Below the pieces are notes generated by a model. The model was not told where the DNA came from and did not search any database. It saw only the letters and a list, made by a program, of their open reading frames with translations. Source: Sphingosinicella sp. BN140058 (GTDB taxonomy: Bacteria > Pseudomonadota > Alphaproteobacteria > Sphingomonadales > Sphingomonadaceae). Taken from it: 64,000 nt of DNA. Shown piece after piece: positions 43,965-52,412 of the stretch (its first letter is position 1; each line of letters opens with the position of its first letter). Where the stretch lies: positions 4,101,501 through 4,165,500 of the forward strand of contig NZ_CP035501.1 of the NCBI RefSeq assembly GCF_004135585.1, in the 5' to 3' direction. A program made the translations under genes and the position numbers.

Positions 43965-45152
43965 ATGAGCGATTTCGAATCGTTTCGCCAGGACGTTCGC
44001 GCGTGGCTCGAGGCGAAGTGTCCGCCGGAGATGCGTGAGCCGATCCGCGACGAATCCGATCTGTGCTGGGGCGGGCGCAAGGCCAGCTTCAAGAACGAGG
44101 CGCAGCGGCGCTGGCTCGATACGATGGCGGAGCGGGGCTGGACGGTGCCGGAGTGGCCGCGCGACTATGGCGGCGGCGGCCTGTCGCCGGCCGAGGCGAA
44201 GATTCTGAAGCAGGAAATGGCGCGGATCGGCGCGCGCGCTCCGCTCTACAGCTTCGGCATCTCGATGCTCGGGCCGGCGCTGCTCAAATATGGCAGCGAG
44301 GCGCAGAAGACTCGCTTCCTGCCCGAAATCGCCCGCGGCGAGATACGCTGGTGCCAGGGTTATTCCGAGCCGAATGCCGGATCGGATCTCGCCGCGCTGC
44401 AGACTCGCGCGGAGGACCGGGGCGATTCTTGGAGCGTCACCGGACAGAAGGTCTGGACCTCCTATGCCGACAAGGCCGACTGGATCTTCTGCCTGGTCCG
44501 GACCGATCCGCAGGCGCCCAAGCACCAGGGGATCAGCTTCCTGCTGTTCGACATGACGACTTCCGGCGTCTCGACCCGGCCGATCAGGTTGATCTCCGGC
44601 GCGTCGCCCTTTTGCGAGACCTTCTTCGACGATGTCCGGGTGCCCAAGGACCAAGTCGTGGGTGAGATCAACAAGGGCTGGGATGTCGCCAAATATCTCC
44701 TCGGCCACGAGCGCGAGATGATCAGCGGCATGGGCGTTGCGCCGGGATCGGACGGCACGCTCGGCCGCACGCTTGCGGATCTCGCCGGACGCGATGGGGA
44801 CGGGCGGATCGCCGATCCGTTCCTGCGCGCGGACATCGCCCGCTTCGACGTCGACGCGCTCGCGTTCAACGCGATGTCGGAGCGGTTCCTGGACGAATTG
44901 AAGGCGGGCCGGGCGCATCCGGCCCAGCCCTCAATGATGAAATATGCCGGCACCGAGCTCAACAAGCGCCGCAACGAGATCGTGATGGCGGCGGGCGGCG
45001 CCGACCTGCTCGAATGGGAGAGCGACCGCAGCCGCGGCGGCAAGGCCGCACGCGAATGGCTGCGCAGCAAGGCCAACTCGATCGAGGGCGGGACAAGCGA
45101 AATCCAGCTCGGCATCATCGCGAAGCGGATACTGGAATTGCCGGGAAGTTAG
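43965..45152 (+). CDS. Acyl-CoA dehydrogenase
   Basis: The 395-residue flavoenzyme has GYSEPNAGSDLAALQTRAE (FAD contact), GQKVWTSYADKADW, and the C-terminal KANSIEGGTSEIQLGIIAKRILEL. ATG 43965 lies behind AAAGGAGAGG and directly behind the LiuR-like operator, so expression is likely induced by an acyl-CoA or related signal. It is the first of three acyl-CoA dehydrogenases in tandem, each with a different N-terminal half. The substrate class is not resolved; branched or steroid-side-chain acyl-CoA would fit the context. Confidence 0.94.
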   Translation: MSDFESFRQDVRAWLEAKCPPEMREPIRDESDLCWGGRKASFKNEAQRRWLDTMAERGWTVPEWPRDYGGGGLSPAEAKILKQEMARIGARAPLYSFGISMLGPALLKYGSEAQKTRFLPEIARGEIRWCQGYSEPNAGSDLAALQTRAEDRGDSWSVTGQKVWTSYADKADWIFCLVRTDPQAPKHQGISFLLFDMTTSGVSTRPIRLISGASPFCETFFDDVRVPKDQVVGEINKGWDVAKYLLGHEREMISGMGVAPGSDGTLGRTLADLAGRDGDGRIADPFLRADIARFDVDALAFNAMSERFLDELKAGRAHPAQPSMMKYAGTELNKRRNEIVMAAGGADLLEWESDRSRGGKAAREWLRSKANSIEGGTSEIQLGIIAKRILELPGS

Positions 45153-45334
45153 ACCGGTTCCCTCCCCCTTGGACGGGGAAGGATTGCGCAGCCTTAGCGA
45201 GCCTTTTCGGCGAGCTTAGGCTGAGCTGGGAGAGGTGACAGCTTCAGCGAATATCTTCTGCCGGTGTCACCCTCTCCAACTTCGCCTAGGCTCAGCTTCG
45301 CTTCGCCAAGGCTCCGTATCCTCTCTCCCGGGAT

Positions 45335-45359
45335 CCCATCAAAGTGGTACTTTGACGGG
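45335..45359. repeat. Palindromic element, copy 1
   Basis: CCCATCAAAGT (45335-45345) and ACTTTGACGGG (45349-45359) form an imperfect palindrome in the gap before the second acyl-CoA dehydrogenase. A near-identical perfect copy lies at 46624-46648. Both sit inside purine-rich CTCTCCC-type repeats. Confidence 0.7.
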
Positions 45360-45401
45360 GGCCCTCAAAGGGAGAGGGAGGTTTTCAAAAGGTTTCTTGG
45401 C

Positions 45402-46517
45402 ATGCCACTCACCCTCACCGACGACCAGACCATGCTTCAGGACACCGCCCGGACCTTCATGGCCGAGGAAGGGGCGATCCAGAAGCAGTTGCGCAAATAT
45501 CGCGACATGAACTGCAAGGATGGCTTCGGCCACGCTTTGTGGCGGCAGTTCGGCGAGATGGGCTTCACCGGAATCCTCGTCGATGAGGCGGATGGCGGGC
45601 TTGGGCTCGGCCATGTCGAGGCCGGCATCGTGTTGGAAGAGATCGGTCGCAACCTGACCCCGTCACCCTTTCTGATCACCGCGATCGGCGCCGTCGAGGC
45701 ACTCCGCGGAACGCCGCACCGGGCGCGCTGGCTGCCGGGTATCCTCGCCGGCGAGACCGTAGCGGCGCTCGCTATCGACGAAAACGCCAAGCATCGGCCC
45801 GAGGCGATCGCGCTGCAGGCGGAGCGTGCCGGCAATGGCTTTCGGCTGACCGGCGCCAAACAATTCGTGGTTCAGGGCGCGTCGGCAGACCTGTTCATCG
45901 TCGCCGCCAGCGCGGAGGAGGGACTGACCCTGTTCGCCGTGGAAAAGGGCGCGGCCGGGCTCGACATCGAGGGCGTGCGCCTCGCGGACAGCAGCGTCGG
46001 CGCTCGGATCCGGTTCGAGGGCGTCGAGATCGATGCCGATGGGGTGATCGGCGATGTCGGCGGCGGCGCCGAGATGCTTGGCCGGATGCTCTCGGCAGTG
46101 CGCGTGGGAGTCGCCTCCGAACAGGTTGGCGTCGCCTCCGGCGCGATGACGATGACCGTCGACTATCTCAAACAGCGCAAGCAGTTCGGCAAGCTGATCG
46201 GCGAGTTCCAGGCGCTCCAGCATCGCGCCGCCCACCTCTATGCGGAGGTCGAGATCGCGCGCGCCGCCGCGCTCAAGGCGCAGCAATTGCTGGACGAGGG
46301 CAGCGACGAGGCGGAGCTGTTCGTGTCGGTCGCCAAGGCGAAGGCCGGCAGCGTCGCCACCCTCGCCGTGCAGGAGGGCGTGCAGATGCACGGCGGCATC
46401 GGCATGACCGACGAATATGACATCGGCCTCTACATGAAGCGGGATCGGGTGCTCGGCGAGTTGTTCGGCGATACCAACTATCACGCGGATCGGGTCGCGC
46501 GGCTCAGGGGATATTGA
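45402..46517 (+). CDS. Acyl-CoA dehydrogenase
   Basis: The 371-residue protein is an ACAD of the smaller, N-terminally compact type: PLTLTDDQTMLQDTARTFMAEEG, GFTGILVDEADGGLGLGHVEAGIVLEEIGR, then YLKQRKQFGKLIGEFQALQHRAA and MHGGIGMTDEYDIGLYMKR. The middle domain is shorter than usual and lacks a classic TEP/GSD signature. ACADs of this kind often work as pairs with a larger subunit, as in FadE hetero-tetramers for steroids or side chains. The start is ATG 45402. Confidence 0.92.
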   Translation: MPLTLTDDQTMLQDTARTFMAEEGAIQKQLRKYRDMNCKDGFGHALWRQFGEMGFTGILVDEADGGLGLGHVEAGIVLEEIGRNLTPSPFLITAIGAVEALRGTPHRARWLPGILAGETVAALAIDENAKHRPEAIALQAERAGNGFRLTGAKQFVVQGASADLFIVAASAEEGLTLFAVEKGAAGLDIEGVRLADSSVGARIRFEGVEIDADGVIGDVGGGAEMLGRMLSAVRVGVASEQVGVASGAMTMTVDYLKQRKQFGKLIGEFQALQHRAAHLYAEVEIARAAALKAQQLLDEGSDEAELFVSVAKAKAGSVATLAVQEGVQMHGGIGMTDEYDIGLYMKRDRVLGELFGDTNYHADRVARLRGY

Positions 46518-46623
46518 ATCCCTCTTCCCTTCAGGGGAGAGGGTCGGGAGAGGGGAGTCTTCGTCCACACTGATCAGGTCGGATGGGAGGACACTCCCCC
46601 TCTCCCGGCCTCTCCCGTGGGAT

Positions 46624-46648
46624 CCCATCAAAGTAGTACTTTGATGGG
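46624..46648. repeat. Palindromic element, copy 2 (perfect)
   Basis: CCCATCAAAGTA (46624-46635), G, TACTTTGATGGG (46637-46648) is a perfect inverted repeat with a single-base centre. It sits between the second and third acyl-CoA dehydrogenase genes and 27 nt before the third ATG. It pairs with the copy at 45335-45359. Confidence 0.75.
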
Positions 46649-46674
46649 GGGCATGAAGGGGAGAGGAGAGAAGC

Positions 46675-47841
46675 ATGCCGCTCGACACCGAGACATTCGA
46701 CGCCCTTCTTGCCACCATCCGCCGCTATGTCGCCGAGCGGCTGCGGCCGCTCGAGGCGCACGTCGCCGAGACTGATGAGGTGCCGCCCGAGATCGTCCGG
46801 GAGATGCGGGAGATGGGGCTGTTCGGCCTCTCCATTCCCGACCGGTATGGCGGGCTTGGCCTCGACATGCGGGAAGAGGTTCGGATCGCGCTTGAATTCG
46901 GGCGGACCTCGCCGGCATTTCGCTCGGTGTTCGGCACCAATGTCGGCATCGGCAGCCAGGGGTTGGTGATGGCAGGCTCTGATGCGCAGAAGGCGGAATG
47001 GCTGCCGCGGATCGCAAGCGGCGAGGTGATCACCAGCTTCGCGCTGACCGAACCCGGCGCCGGCTCGGACAGTGCCTCGGTGTCTACCCGTGCCGTTCGG
47101 GACCCCGGATCGGGGGTCGGGGCAGGCGGGGACTCCTATCGCCTCTCCGGCACCAAGCGCTACATCACCAATGCCGACAAGGCCTCGCTGTTCACGGTGA
47201 TGGCGCGCACCGGAGACGCCGGTGCCAAGGGCGTCTCCGCCTTTCTGGTGCCGACAGATCTGCCGGGGATCACCATCGGCCGCCCCGAGACCAAGATGGG
47301 TCAGCAGGGCGCCCACGTCTGCGACGTCCATTTCGACGACGTGCCCGTTCCCGCCGCCAATCGGCTCGGCGCGGAAGGGGAGGGGTTCGGGATCGCGATG
47401 CGCGTTCTCGACCGGGGCCGGTTGCATATCGCTGCGGTCTGCACCGGTATTGCCGAGCGGCTGGTGGCGGATTGCGTCGCCTACGCAACCGAGCGGCGCC
47501 AGTTCGGCAAGCCGATCGCCGACTTCCAGCTGATCCAGGCGATGATCGCCGACTCCAAGGTGGAGGCGATGGCGGCGCGGGCGCTGGTGCTGGAAACCGC
47601 GGCGCTGAAGGACACGGGCACGCCGATCACGCTGGAGGCGGCGGCGGCCAAATATTTCGCCAGCGAAGCGGTCGGCCGGGTCGCGGACCGCGCGGTGCAG
47701 ATCTTCGGCGGCGCCGGCTATATCGCGGATTACGGGATCGAGCGGCTCTACCGCGACGTGCGCCTGTTCCGGATCTACGAGGGCACGAGCCAAATTCAGC
47801 AATTGGTGATCGCGCGCGAGACCCTGAAGCGCGGCGGCTAG
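46675..47841 (+). CDS. Acyl-CoA dehydrogenase with an in-frame palindromic insert
   Basis: The 388-residue ACAD has SFALTEPGAGSDSASVSTRAV, YRLSGTKRYITNADKASLFTVMART, GRLHIAAVCTGIAERLVADCV and IEGTS-like RIYEGTSQIQQLVIARETL. Between STRAV and YRLSG it carries about eight extra residues (RDPGSGVGAGGD) encoded by a GACCCC/GGGGTC palindrome at 47101-47118. It may be a short repeat that slipped into the gene in frame, in a surface loop. GGAGAGGAGAG precedes the ATG. It is the third ACAD in the row. Confidence 0.93.
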   Translation: MPLDTETFDALLATIRRYVAERLRPLEAHVAETDEVPPEIVREMREMGLFGLSIPDRYGGLGLDMREEVRIALEFGRTSPAFRSVFGTNVGIGSQGLVMAGSDAQKAEWLPRIASGEVITSFALTEPGAGSDSASVSTRAVRDPGSGVGAGGDSYRLSGTKRYITNADKASLFTVMARTGDAGAKGVSAFLVPTDLPGITIGRPETKMGQQGAHVCDVHFDDVPVPAANRLGAEGEGFGIAMRVLDRGRLHIAAVCTGIAERLVADCVAYATERRQFGKPIADFQLIQAMIADSKVEAMAARALVLETAALKDTGTPITLEAAAAKYFASEAVGRVADRAVQIFGGAGYIADYGIERLYRDVRLFRIYEGTSQIQQLVIARETLKRGG

Positions 47842-47884
47842 CTTTCCGCGATGAGGGGCCTGTCACCGTTCTCGTGACGGGTTC

Positions 47885-47909
47885 GGAACAACCTTGATCT
47901 GTGTTGGTT
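47885..47909 (+). promoter_or_regulatory. EcfG-like general-stress promoter
   Basis: GGAAC (47885-47889), 16 nt, GGTT (47906-47909) fits the general-stress sigma factor (EcfG/SigT) promoter pattern of alphaproteobacteria, usually GGAAC-N16/17-CGTT. The -10 has G in place of C. The start would be near 47916. Confidence 0.5.
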
Positions 47910-47915
47910 AGCACC

Positions 47916-47995
47916 TTCGTCGCGTCACGCATTGCGGCACTGGCAGTTCAACTCCCCTGCCAAAGACGCCTCGGCACGCCGGGGCGTCTTGTTTT
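47916..47995 (+). ncRNA. Candidate stress-induced small RNA
   Basis: Between the third acyl-CoA dehydrogenase and a lipoprotein gene lie about 80 nt with an EcfG-like promoter upstream and a strong intrinsic terminator. The terminator stem runs 47963-47974 with 47979-47990 (12 bp with one G-U pair, CACG loop), followed by G and four Ts. A short stem TGGCAG/CTGCCA (47941-47946 and 47957-47962) holds a C-rich loop (TTCAACTCCC). A C-rich loop plus stress promoter recalls the GsrN small RNA of Caulobacter. Alternatively it is an attenuator for the downstream lipoprotein gene at 48019. Confidence 0.5.
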
Positions 47996-48018
47996 CCGGA
48001 GGGCCAGAAGGAGGATTC

Positions 48019-48246
48019 ATGAAGACCATCGCTGTAGGGATCATCGCCGTCGGTTGCCTGGCACTCGGCGCATGCGACGTGGACCAGACCAAGGAAACCA
48101 AGCTTCCGGACGTCGACGTCAACGCGAGCGGCGGCCAATTGCCCGAGTTCAACGTCACCGGTCCGGAGGTCAATGTCGGCACCGAGAACAAGACGGTCGA
48201 GGTTCCGACGGTGGACGTCAAGGTCCCCGGCGAAAACGAGCAATAA
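48019..48246 (+). CDS. Small lipoprotein
   Basis: The 75-residue protein has a lipobox (ALGAC at about 15-19) after MKTIAVGIIAVGCL and a mature part of about 55 residues. The mature part is acidic and Val/Pro-rich, with a repeating pattern (DVDVNASGG, NVTGPEVNVGTE, VPTVDVKVPGE) suggesting a beta-repeat or extended segment. AAGGAGG lies before the ATG. Such tiny lipoproteins with DVDV/EVNV repeats are seen in sphingomonads but are uncharacterised. It may be under the same stress promoter as the small RNA if the terminator is leaky. Confidence 0.75.
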   Translation: MKTIAVGIIAVGCLALGACDVDQTKETKLPDVDVNASGGQLPEFNVTGPEVNVGTENKTVEVPTVDVKVPGENEQ

Positions 48247-48335
48247 GCTCGGCCTTGCGCTGACGCCGTGCGGCGGGCCGCGGGATCAGCCCGCGGCCTG
48301 CCCGGCAACAGGGCTGCCCTGGGCACGAAGGAGGC

Positions 48336-48785
48336 ATGATGCGGTTTGGCATTCTCGCCTGCGCCGGGCTTTGTCTTTGGACCTTCCCCTTGGCCGCTGC
48401 CGATCCCGCTTCGATCCAGTTGCCCGGGCTGCAATATCAGGTGCTGGGTTCCGGATCAGGCGAGGGCGCGCATCCGACGCGCGCCGACGATGTGCGGATC
48501 CGATATGTCGGCAGGCTTGCCGACGGCCGCATCTTCAGCACCTCGGCCGAGGATGGCGCCGGCCTTTCGACCTTTCCCGTCAAGAGCGTCATTCCCGGCT
48601 TCAGCGCACTTGTGCGGCTGATGCGGCCGGGCGATCGCTGGCGTTTCCGCATCCCTGCCTATCTCGGCTACGGTCCGGAAGGAAAACGCTATGCGCCGGG
48701 CGATCCCAATCTGAAGCGCGACATCCCGCCGGACAGCGATCTCGTCTTCGACGTCGAACTCGTGTCGATCGCCCCGGCCCGCTGA
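48336..48785 (+). CDS. FKBP-type peptidyl-prolyl isomerase, exported
   Basis: The 149-residue protein has a signal peptide (about 1-22, ending AAADP) and the FKBP fold: DDVRIRYVGRLADGRIFSTS, VIPGFSALVRLMRPGDRWRFRIPAYLGYGPEG, and a final strand DLVFDVELVSI. It would catalyse proline isomerisation in the periplasm. GAAGGAGG precedes the ATG. It is in line with the small lipoprotein gene and convergent with the molybdopterin enzyme. Confidence 0.92.
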   Translation: MMRFGILACAGLCLWTFPLAAADPASIQLPGLQYQVLGSGSGEGAHPTRADDVRIRYVGRLADGRIFSTSAEDGAGLSTFPVKSVIPGFSALVRLMRPGDRWRFRIPAYLGYGPEGKRYAPGDPNLKRDIPPDSDLVFDVELVSIAPAR

Positions 48786-48795
48786 GCCTTTGCGG

Positions 48796-49542
48796 TCAGA
48801 TCCCCGCATACCATTCATAGTCGCCGCGATCTTCCCAGAAGCCGCCCTTGCCGCCGTGGATCGCGGCGAGCGACGCCACTGCCTCGATGCCGGTGACATA
48901 TTTTGCATGCTTGTAGCCGAGTTGGCGCTCGACGCGCAGCCGCACCGGCGCGCCGTTGGCAATCGGCAGCAATTGGCCGTTCATCCCCCAGGCAAGGATC
49001 GTCTGCGGATGGAATGCGTCGATCAGGTCGATGCTCTCATAATAAGGGGCATCGCCGATCGTGTCGGCACAGTGAAAGACGAGGAAGCGGGCCAGATCGC
49101 GAAGCCCGGCCGCGTCGAGCACCGTCTTGAGCATCGTGCCGTGCCACTTGCCGATCGCGCTCCAGCCCTCGACGCAATCGTGCCGGGTGATCTGGGTGCG
49201 GATCGGCATCGCCCGTAGCGCGGCGACGGACAGCGAAAGCGGGCGTCGCACCAGGCCGGTGACCGTGATCCGCCAGTCGGTGAAGCCGCTGGCGGCATGT
49301 GCCCGATACGCCTCGCTGGCGGGCATGCTGGTGCCGTTCGATCGGAAGACCGGCGACATGTCGCTCGCGGTGAATTCGCGGGCGAGCGCGTGGCGGTCGG
49401 TGACCAGGCGCTGGGCGCGCATCGTCATCCCTTCGGCGGAGCGCAGCACATCGCGGAAGCGCGCGCTTTGGTCGAGACGGTCGCAGCCGGGCAGGAGCAG
49501 GCCGCCGGCGCCGACCGCGAGCAGGCGGCGGCGGGTGATCAT
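48796..49542 (-). CDS. Molybdopterin-dependent (sulfite oxidase/MsrP-like) oxidoreductase, exported
   Basis: The 248-residue protein begins ITRRRLLAVGAGGLLLPGC, a Tat signal ending at a Cys that may be lipidated. It has the sulfite-oxidase fold: ITVTGLVRRPLSLSVAALRAMP and Cys123 in TRHDCVEGWSAIGKWHG, the molybdenum-ligating cysteine. RVERQLGYKHAKYVTGIE follows near the end. It probably acts in the periplasm on sulfur or sulfoxide compounds. It overlaps the cytochrome b gene by 4 nt (ATGA), so the two form an enzyme and electron-donor pair. Confidence 0.9.
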   Translation of the reverse strand: MITRRRLLAVGAGGLLLPGCDRLDQSARFRDVLRSAEGMTMRAQRLVTDRHALAREFTASDMSPVFRSNGTSMPASEAYRAHAASGFTDWRITVTGLVRRPLSLSVAALRAMPIRTQITRHDCVEGWSAIGKWHGTMLKTVLDAAGLRDLARFLVFHCADTIGDAPYYESIDLIDAFHPQTILAWGMNGQLLPIANGAPVRLRVERQLGYKHAKYVTGIEAVASLAAIHGGKGGFWEDRGDYEWYAGI

Positions 49543-50399
49543 CGGATATCCTCCCCACCGCGCGGCGTCGGCAGACGGTAGCGGCCGCTGATCATCCCGC
49601 GCACGCCGTTCAGCGGGCCGGCAAGCACCACCATGATCAGGTGGACGAGGATGAACAAAGCGATCAGGCCAGCGCACAGGAAGTGGATCGAACGCGCCGA
49701 CTGTCGCCCGCCGAACAGATCGAGCAGCCATGGCCAGGCCGCGTCGAGCCCCGGCGACATCGTCCAGCCGGTCAGCACCAGCAGCGGCAGCAGCACGAAG
49801 ATCACGCCGCCGTAGGAGAGCTTCTGCAGTACGTTGTAGCGCAACGCTGCAGCACCGGTGGGGAAACGGAGACGCGCGTGATCGGCAATATCGCGCCAGA
49901 TGTGCCGCGGCGACAATTCGGCGGCGCTCGGCACGATGTCGCGCCGCAGGTGGCGATTGCGTAGGCCGGCCAGCCAGAAGACGAGAAGGCCGACTCCGAG
50001 CGGCCATGCAAAGGCGAGATGCCAGCGTCGCGCGGCGGCAAGACTGTAGCCGGAAGGAATGGTCGCCCAGCCGGGGAAGGCACGGCGGCGCACGATGCCG
50101 TCGCCGTCGGTCCACAGGCCGAGGAGACCGGTCGTCTCGGCCTGGAGCGCCCCGATCCGGATATAGCCGGTCGCGGCGGTCGCGCCGATCTCCAGCCAGG
50201 CGGCATCGGGATTGGCGCCATAACTGCCCCAATAGAGACGCGGATGCGCGTTGAAGATCATCAGCCCGCTCATCAGCATGACGAAGACGGTGACGGCGTT
50301 CGTCCAGTGCCAGATGCGGGTCGACAAGCGGTGGCGCCGGACCACGGACGAGGTGATGGCGGCCGCGTCGTCCTCCCTGGCCCCCTCCCGCTTGCGCAT
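49539..50399 (-). CDS. Cytochrome b561-type membrane haem protein
   Basis: The 286-residue protein has four to five membrane helices with histidines for haem b: STRIWHWTNAVTVFVMLMSGLMIF, RRWHLAFAWPLGVGLLVFWLAG, and RSIHFLCAGLIALFILVHLIMVVLAGPLNG. It resembles di-haem cytochromes that donate electrons to Mo-enzymes, functionally like MsrQ or formate dehydrogenase gamma. The gene is translationally coupled with the molybdopterin enzyme. The start is ATG 50399; the frame upstream runs into repeats. Confidence 0.88.
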   Translation of the reverse strand: MRKREGAREDDAAAITSSVVRRHRLSTRIWHWTNAVTVFVMLMSGLMIFNAHPRLYWGSYGANPDAAWLEIGATAATGYIRIGALQAETTGLLGLWTDGDGIVRRRAFPGWATIPSGYSLAAARRWHLAFAWPLGVGLLVFWLAGLRNRHLRRDIVPSAAELSPRHIWRDIADHARLRFPTGAAALRYNVLQKLSYGGVIFVLLPLLVLTGWTMSPGLDAAWPWLLDLFGGRQSARSIHFLCAGLIALFILVHLIMVVLAGPLNGVRGMISGRYRLPTPRGGEDIR

Positions 50400-50456
50400 C
50401 GACGCCTCCAAATCTCCCGATGGCCAATCTAGGATGATCAGGCTCTCAGTGAAACA

Positions 50457-50620
50457 CCGTTCGTCCTGAGCGACTTGGAGGATGATCGGTGTTTCGCGTG
50501 GGCAGGAAGAAGGGAGGGCTTCGACAATGATGGAAGACCGTTCGTCCTGAGCTTGTCGAAGGACCTTCCTTCCTTTCGAGGCCAGGAAGGACAGGGCTTC
50601 GACAGGCTCAGCCCGAACGG
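50457..50620. repeat. Repeat-rich gap with several copies of the dispersed element
   Basis: A CCGTTCGTCCTGAGC-type unit occurs at 50457-50481 and 50538-50563. A further full copy of the CTTCGACAGGCTCAGCC element lies at 50594-50620. GAAACACC (50451-50458) pairs with GGTGTTTC (50488-50495). No gene is seen in 50400-50697 apart from these. Confidence 0.7.
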
Positions 50621-50697
50621 AAACTTGGGCCCCGAAGCCAGAAGCCGGAGCCGGGAGACGCATCCCGAGGCTCGAAGCCGGAACCCGCCAGGCCGGA

Positions 50698-51195
50698 TCA
50701 GCCGGCCGCGCCGATCAGCGGATAGATCCCGCACAAGGCCCGCTCGACATGCTCCGTCCCGGCTTCGGTCAGCCGCAGATGGGCGCGGCGTCGGTCGTCG
50801 GGGTCGAGCGCGCGGGCGATGATTCCCACTTCCTCGAGCCGGCGGACGTGGCGAAGACCGGTTGACGGTGGTGCCGCCGCGGCAATCGACGCGCTGGTCA
50901 CCGAGACCGGCTGTTCGAGCGTTTCAGCGATGTAGAGGTTGAGCAGGATGTCCCAGGCCGGATCGGCAAACAGATCGGCCGGAAAGGCGCGCTCGCGAAA
51001 GCGCCTGAAACGATAGAGCAGCAAGGCGACGCGGGCGAGGTCGCGCCGTCCGGATTCCGGCCGCAGAGCAGGGGCCCGAGCATCGGGATCGAGCGCGTCG
51101 GCGGCGCGCCGCAGGCCCGCCGGGCCATCCGCTATCAGTTCGTCGTAGGCCGCCTTGGACAGGGCAATCAGCGGCTCGTCATCCGTCCAGGGCAT
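50698..51195 (-). CDS. MarR-like winged-helix transcriptional regulator
   Basis: The 165-residue protein has the wHTH region at about 80-150: AWDILLNLYIAETLEQPVSVTSASIAAAAPPSTGLRHVRRLEEVGIIARALDPDDRRRAHLRLTEAG. This is the MarR-type helix-turn-helix with wing. The N-terminal 55 residues are charged and unlike MarR. It could sense a small ligand. ATG 51195 has GGAAAGAAA upstream. Possible targets are itself or the LuxR solo next to it. Confidence 0.85.
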   Translation of the reverse strand: MPWTDDEPLIALSKAAYDELIADGPAGLRRAADALDPDARAPALRPESGRRDLARVALLLYRFRRFRERAFPADLFADPAWDILLNLYIAETLEQPVSVTSASIAAAAPPSTGLRHVRRLEEVGIIARALDPDDRRRAHLRLTEAGTEHVERALCGIYPLIGAAG

Positions 51196-51525
51196 TTTCT
51201 TTCCCGTTCGATTGGTCCGGCAGATCCCGTCCTCGGGAGTCGTTTTCAGGCACCTTTTCGGCGTTCCAGTCCGTGTCGATGGTGGAGGTTGCGTGAAGGA
51301 GACCGCCGCGACCGCGAACCCCGACCAGATCATGCGCGGTAACACGGGCAACGTCGGGCCGAAGCTTTGCGGTCGTCGGGTCGCCGACGCCTGGTTCGGG
51401 AAGGTGAGTGTCGGGGCCGGCATGAACGAGGCGCAAGTCGGTCCTGCTCCCCTTTCCCCCGGGTAAAGTCCGTGATTTCAAGTTGGTCGTCTCTCCCCCC
51501 AAAGGGTCATCGCCGAAAAAACCGG
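51196..51525. other. 330-nt gap holding the MarR-like gene's promoter
   Basis: No convincing gene is visible between the LuxR stop and the MarR-like start; frames lack ribosome binding sites. It should carry the promoter for the MarR-like gene. I see no palindrome of note. Confidence 0.4.
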
Positions 51526-52308
51526 TCAATCGCGGACCAGGTCGAAGAGGCTGATCTGGCCGTCGTGCAGAGCCCTGGTCACGAGCTCGATGCTCTTCGA
51601 CACCTCGTAGACCTGGCGGGCCTCCTTGAGGTGACGCTTGACGGTCTCGTCCGAGATGCCGAGCCGCCGGGCGATCTCCCGCTCGGTCATCCCGCGTCCG
51701 ACCATCACCGTGCATTGCAGCTGGCGATCGGTGAGGCGGGGCCTGGGGGGCTGCGCCGCCGGATGCCGACGCGCGTTGATCACCATCGTCCGCGCCGCCT
51801 GGAAGGCATAAGCGCCGACGAGCTGCGCCATGGCGAGATTGTGGACGGGCAAGGCGCGCCCGGTCCGTGTCGCGAACGTGCAAGAGCCCGCGGCTTCACC
51901 GGGAATGTGGGCCGGAACGGTATAGCCGTCGCCGATGCCGGCACGGTGGGTGTCCTCCATCAAGGCGCGATGTTCCATGGTCAGGGTGATCAGATCGGGC
52001 ATCCGATCCCACGCGAATCCGACGATGCTGTGGCGGCTTGCAAGCAGAACCGGATCGTCCGCGACGATGTTGCGGCGAACATATTCCTCGATCCAAGCGG
52101 ACGGATAATCGCTGATCGCGACCATCTCGCCCCGCTCCATATGGTCGAGGCCGGTGCGATAGGGCGCGAGATCGACATGATGCATGAGGGCAAAATGGTC
52201 GAAGCCCATCTGGCGCGCGACGTCGCCCAGCAGGGATTCAAGCGCTCGCGGTCCGCGCACCGCCCGGGACGCATCGATGAACTTTTGAATGTCGGCGAAT
52301 TTGCTCAG
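51526..52308 (-). CDS. LuxR-family quorum-sensing-type regulator, solo
   Basis: The protein (about 260 residues from CTG 52308) has an autoinducer-binding domain with the conserved YPSAWIEEYVRRNIVADDPV (Trp, Tyr and Asp of AHL binding). The C-terminal HTH reads PRLTDRQLQCTVMVGRGMTEREIARRLGISDETVKRHL. The start is uncertain. CTG 52308 has a perfect GGGAGG five nt upstream, while the only upstream in-frame options are TTG 52416, which overlaps the thioesterase stop, TTG 52392 and CTG 52374, all without a ribosome binding site. No luxI synthase is in the window, so it is a LuxR solo that may listen to foreign signals. Confidence 0.82.
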   Translation of the reverse strand: MSKFADIQKFIDASRAVRGPRALESLLGDVARQMGFDHFALMHHVDLAPYRTGLDHMERGEMVAISDYPSAWIEEYVRRNIVADDPVLLASRHSIVGFAWDRMPDLITLTMEHRALMEDTHRAGIGDGYTVPAHIPGEAAGSCTFATRTGRALPVHNLAMAQLVGAYAFQAARTMVINARRHPAAQPPRPRLTDRQLQCTVMVGRGMTEREIARRLGISDETVKRHLKEARQVYEVSKSIELVTRALHDGQISLFDLVRD

Positions 52309-52412
52309 ACTTGCCTCCCACGACGGCTGATAAGCCTTTGTACAATCGCAGAAGGCAATAGCGAAGTCGACCAGACCAATTGCAAAAGGCAATGCGGCCG
52401 AACGGTGCCTGC

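Noticed and set aside
51155..51466. 103-residue plus-strand frame
   Set aside because: It overlaps the start of the MarR-like gene on the other strand and has no supporting signal or motif.
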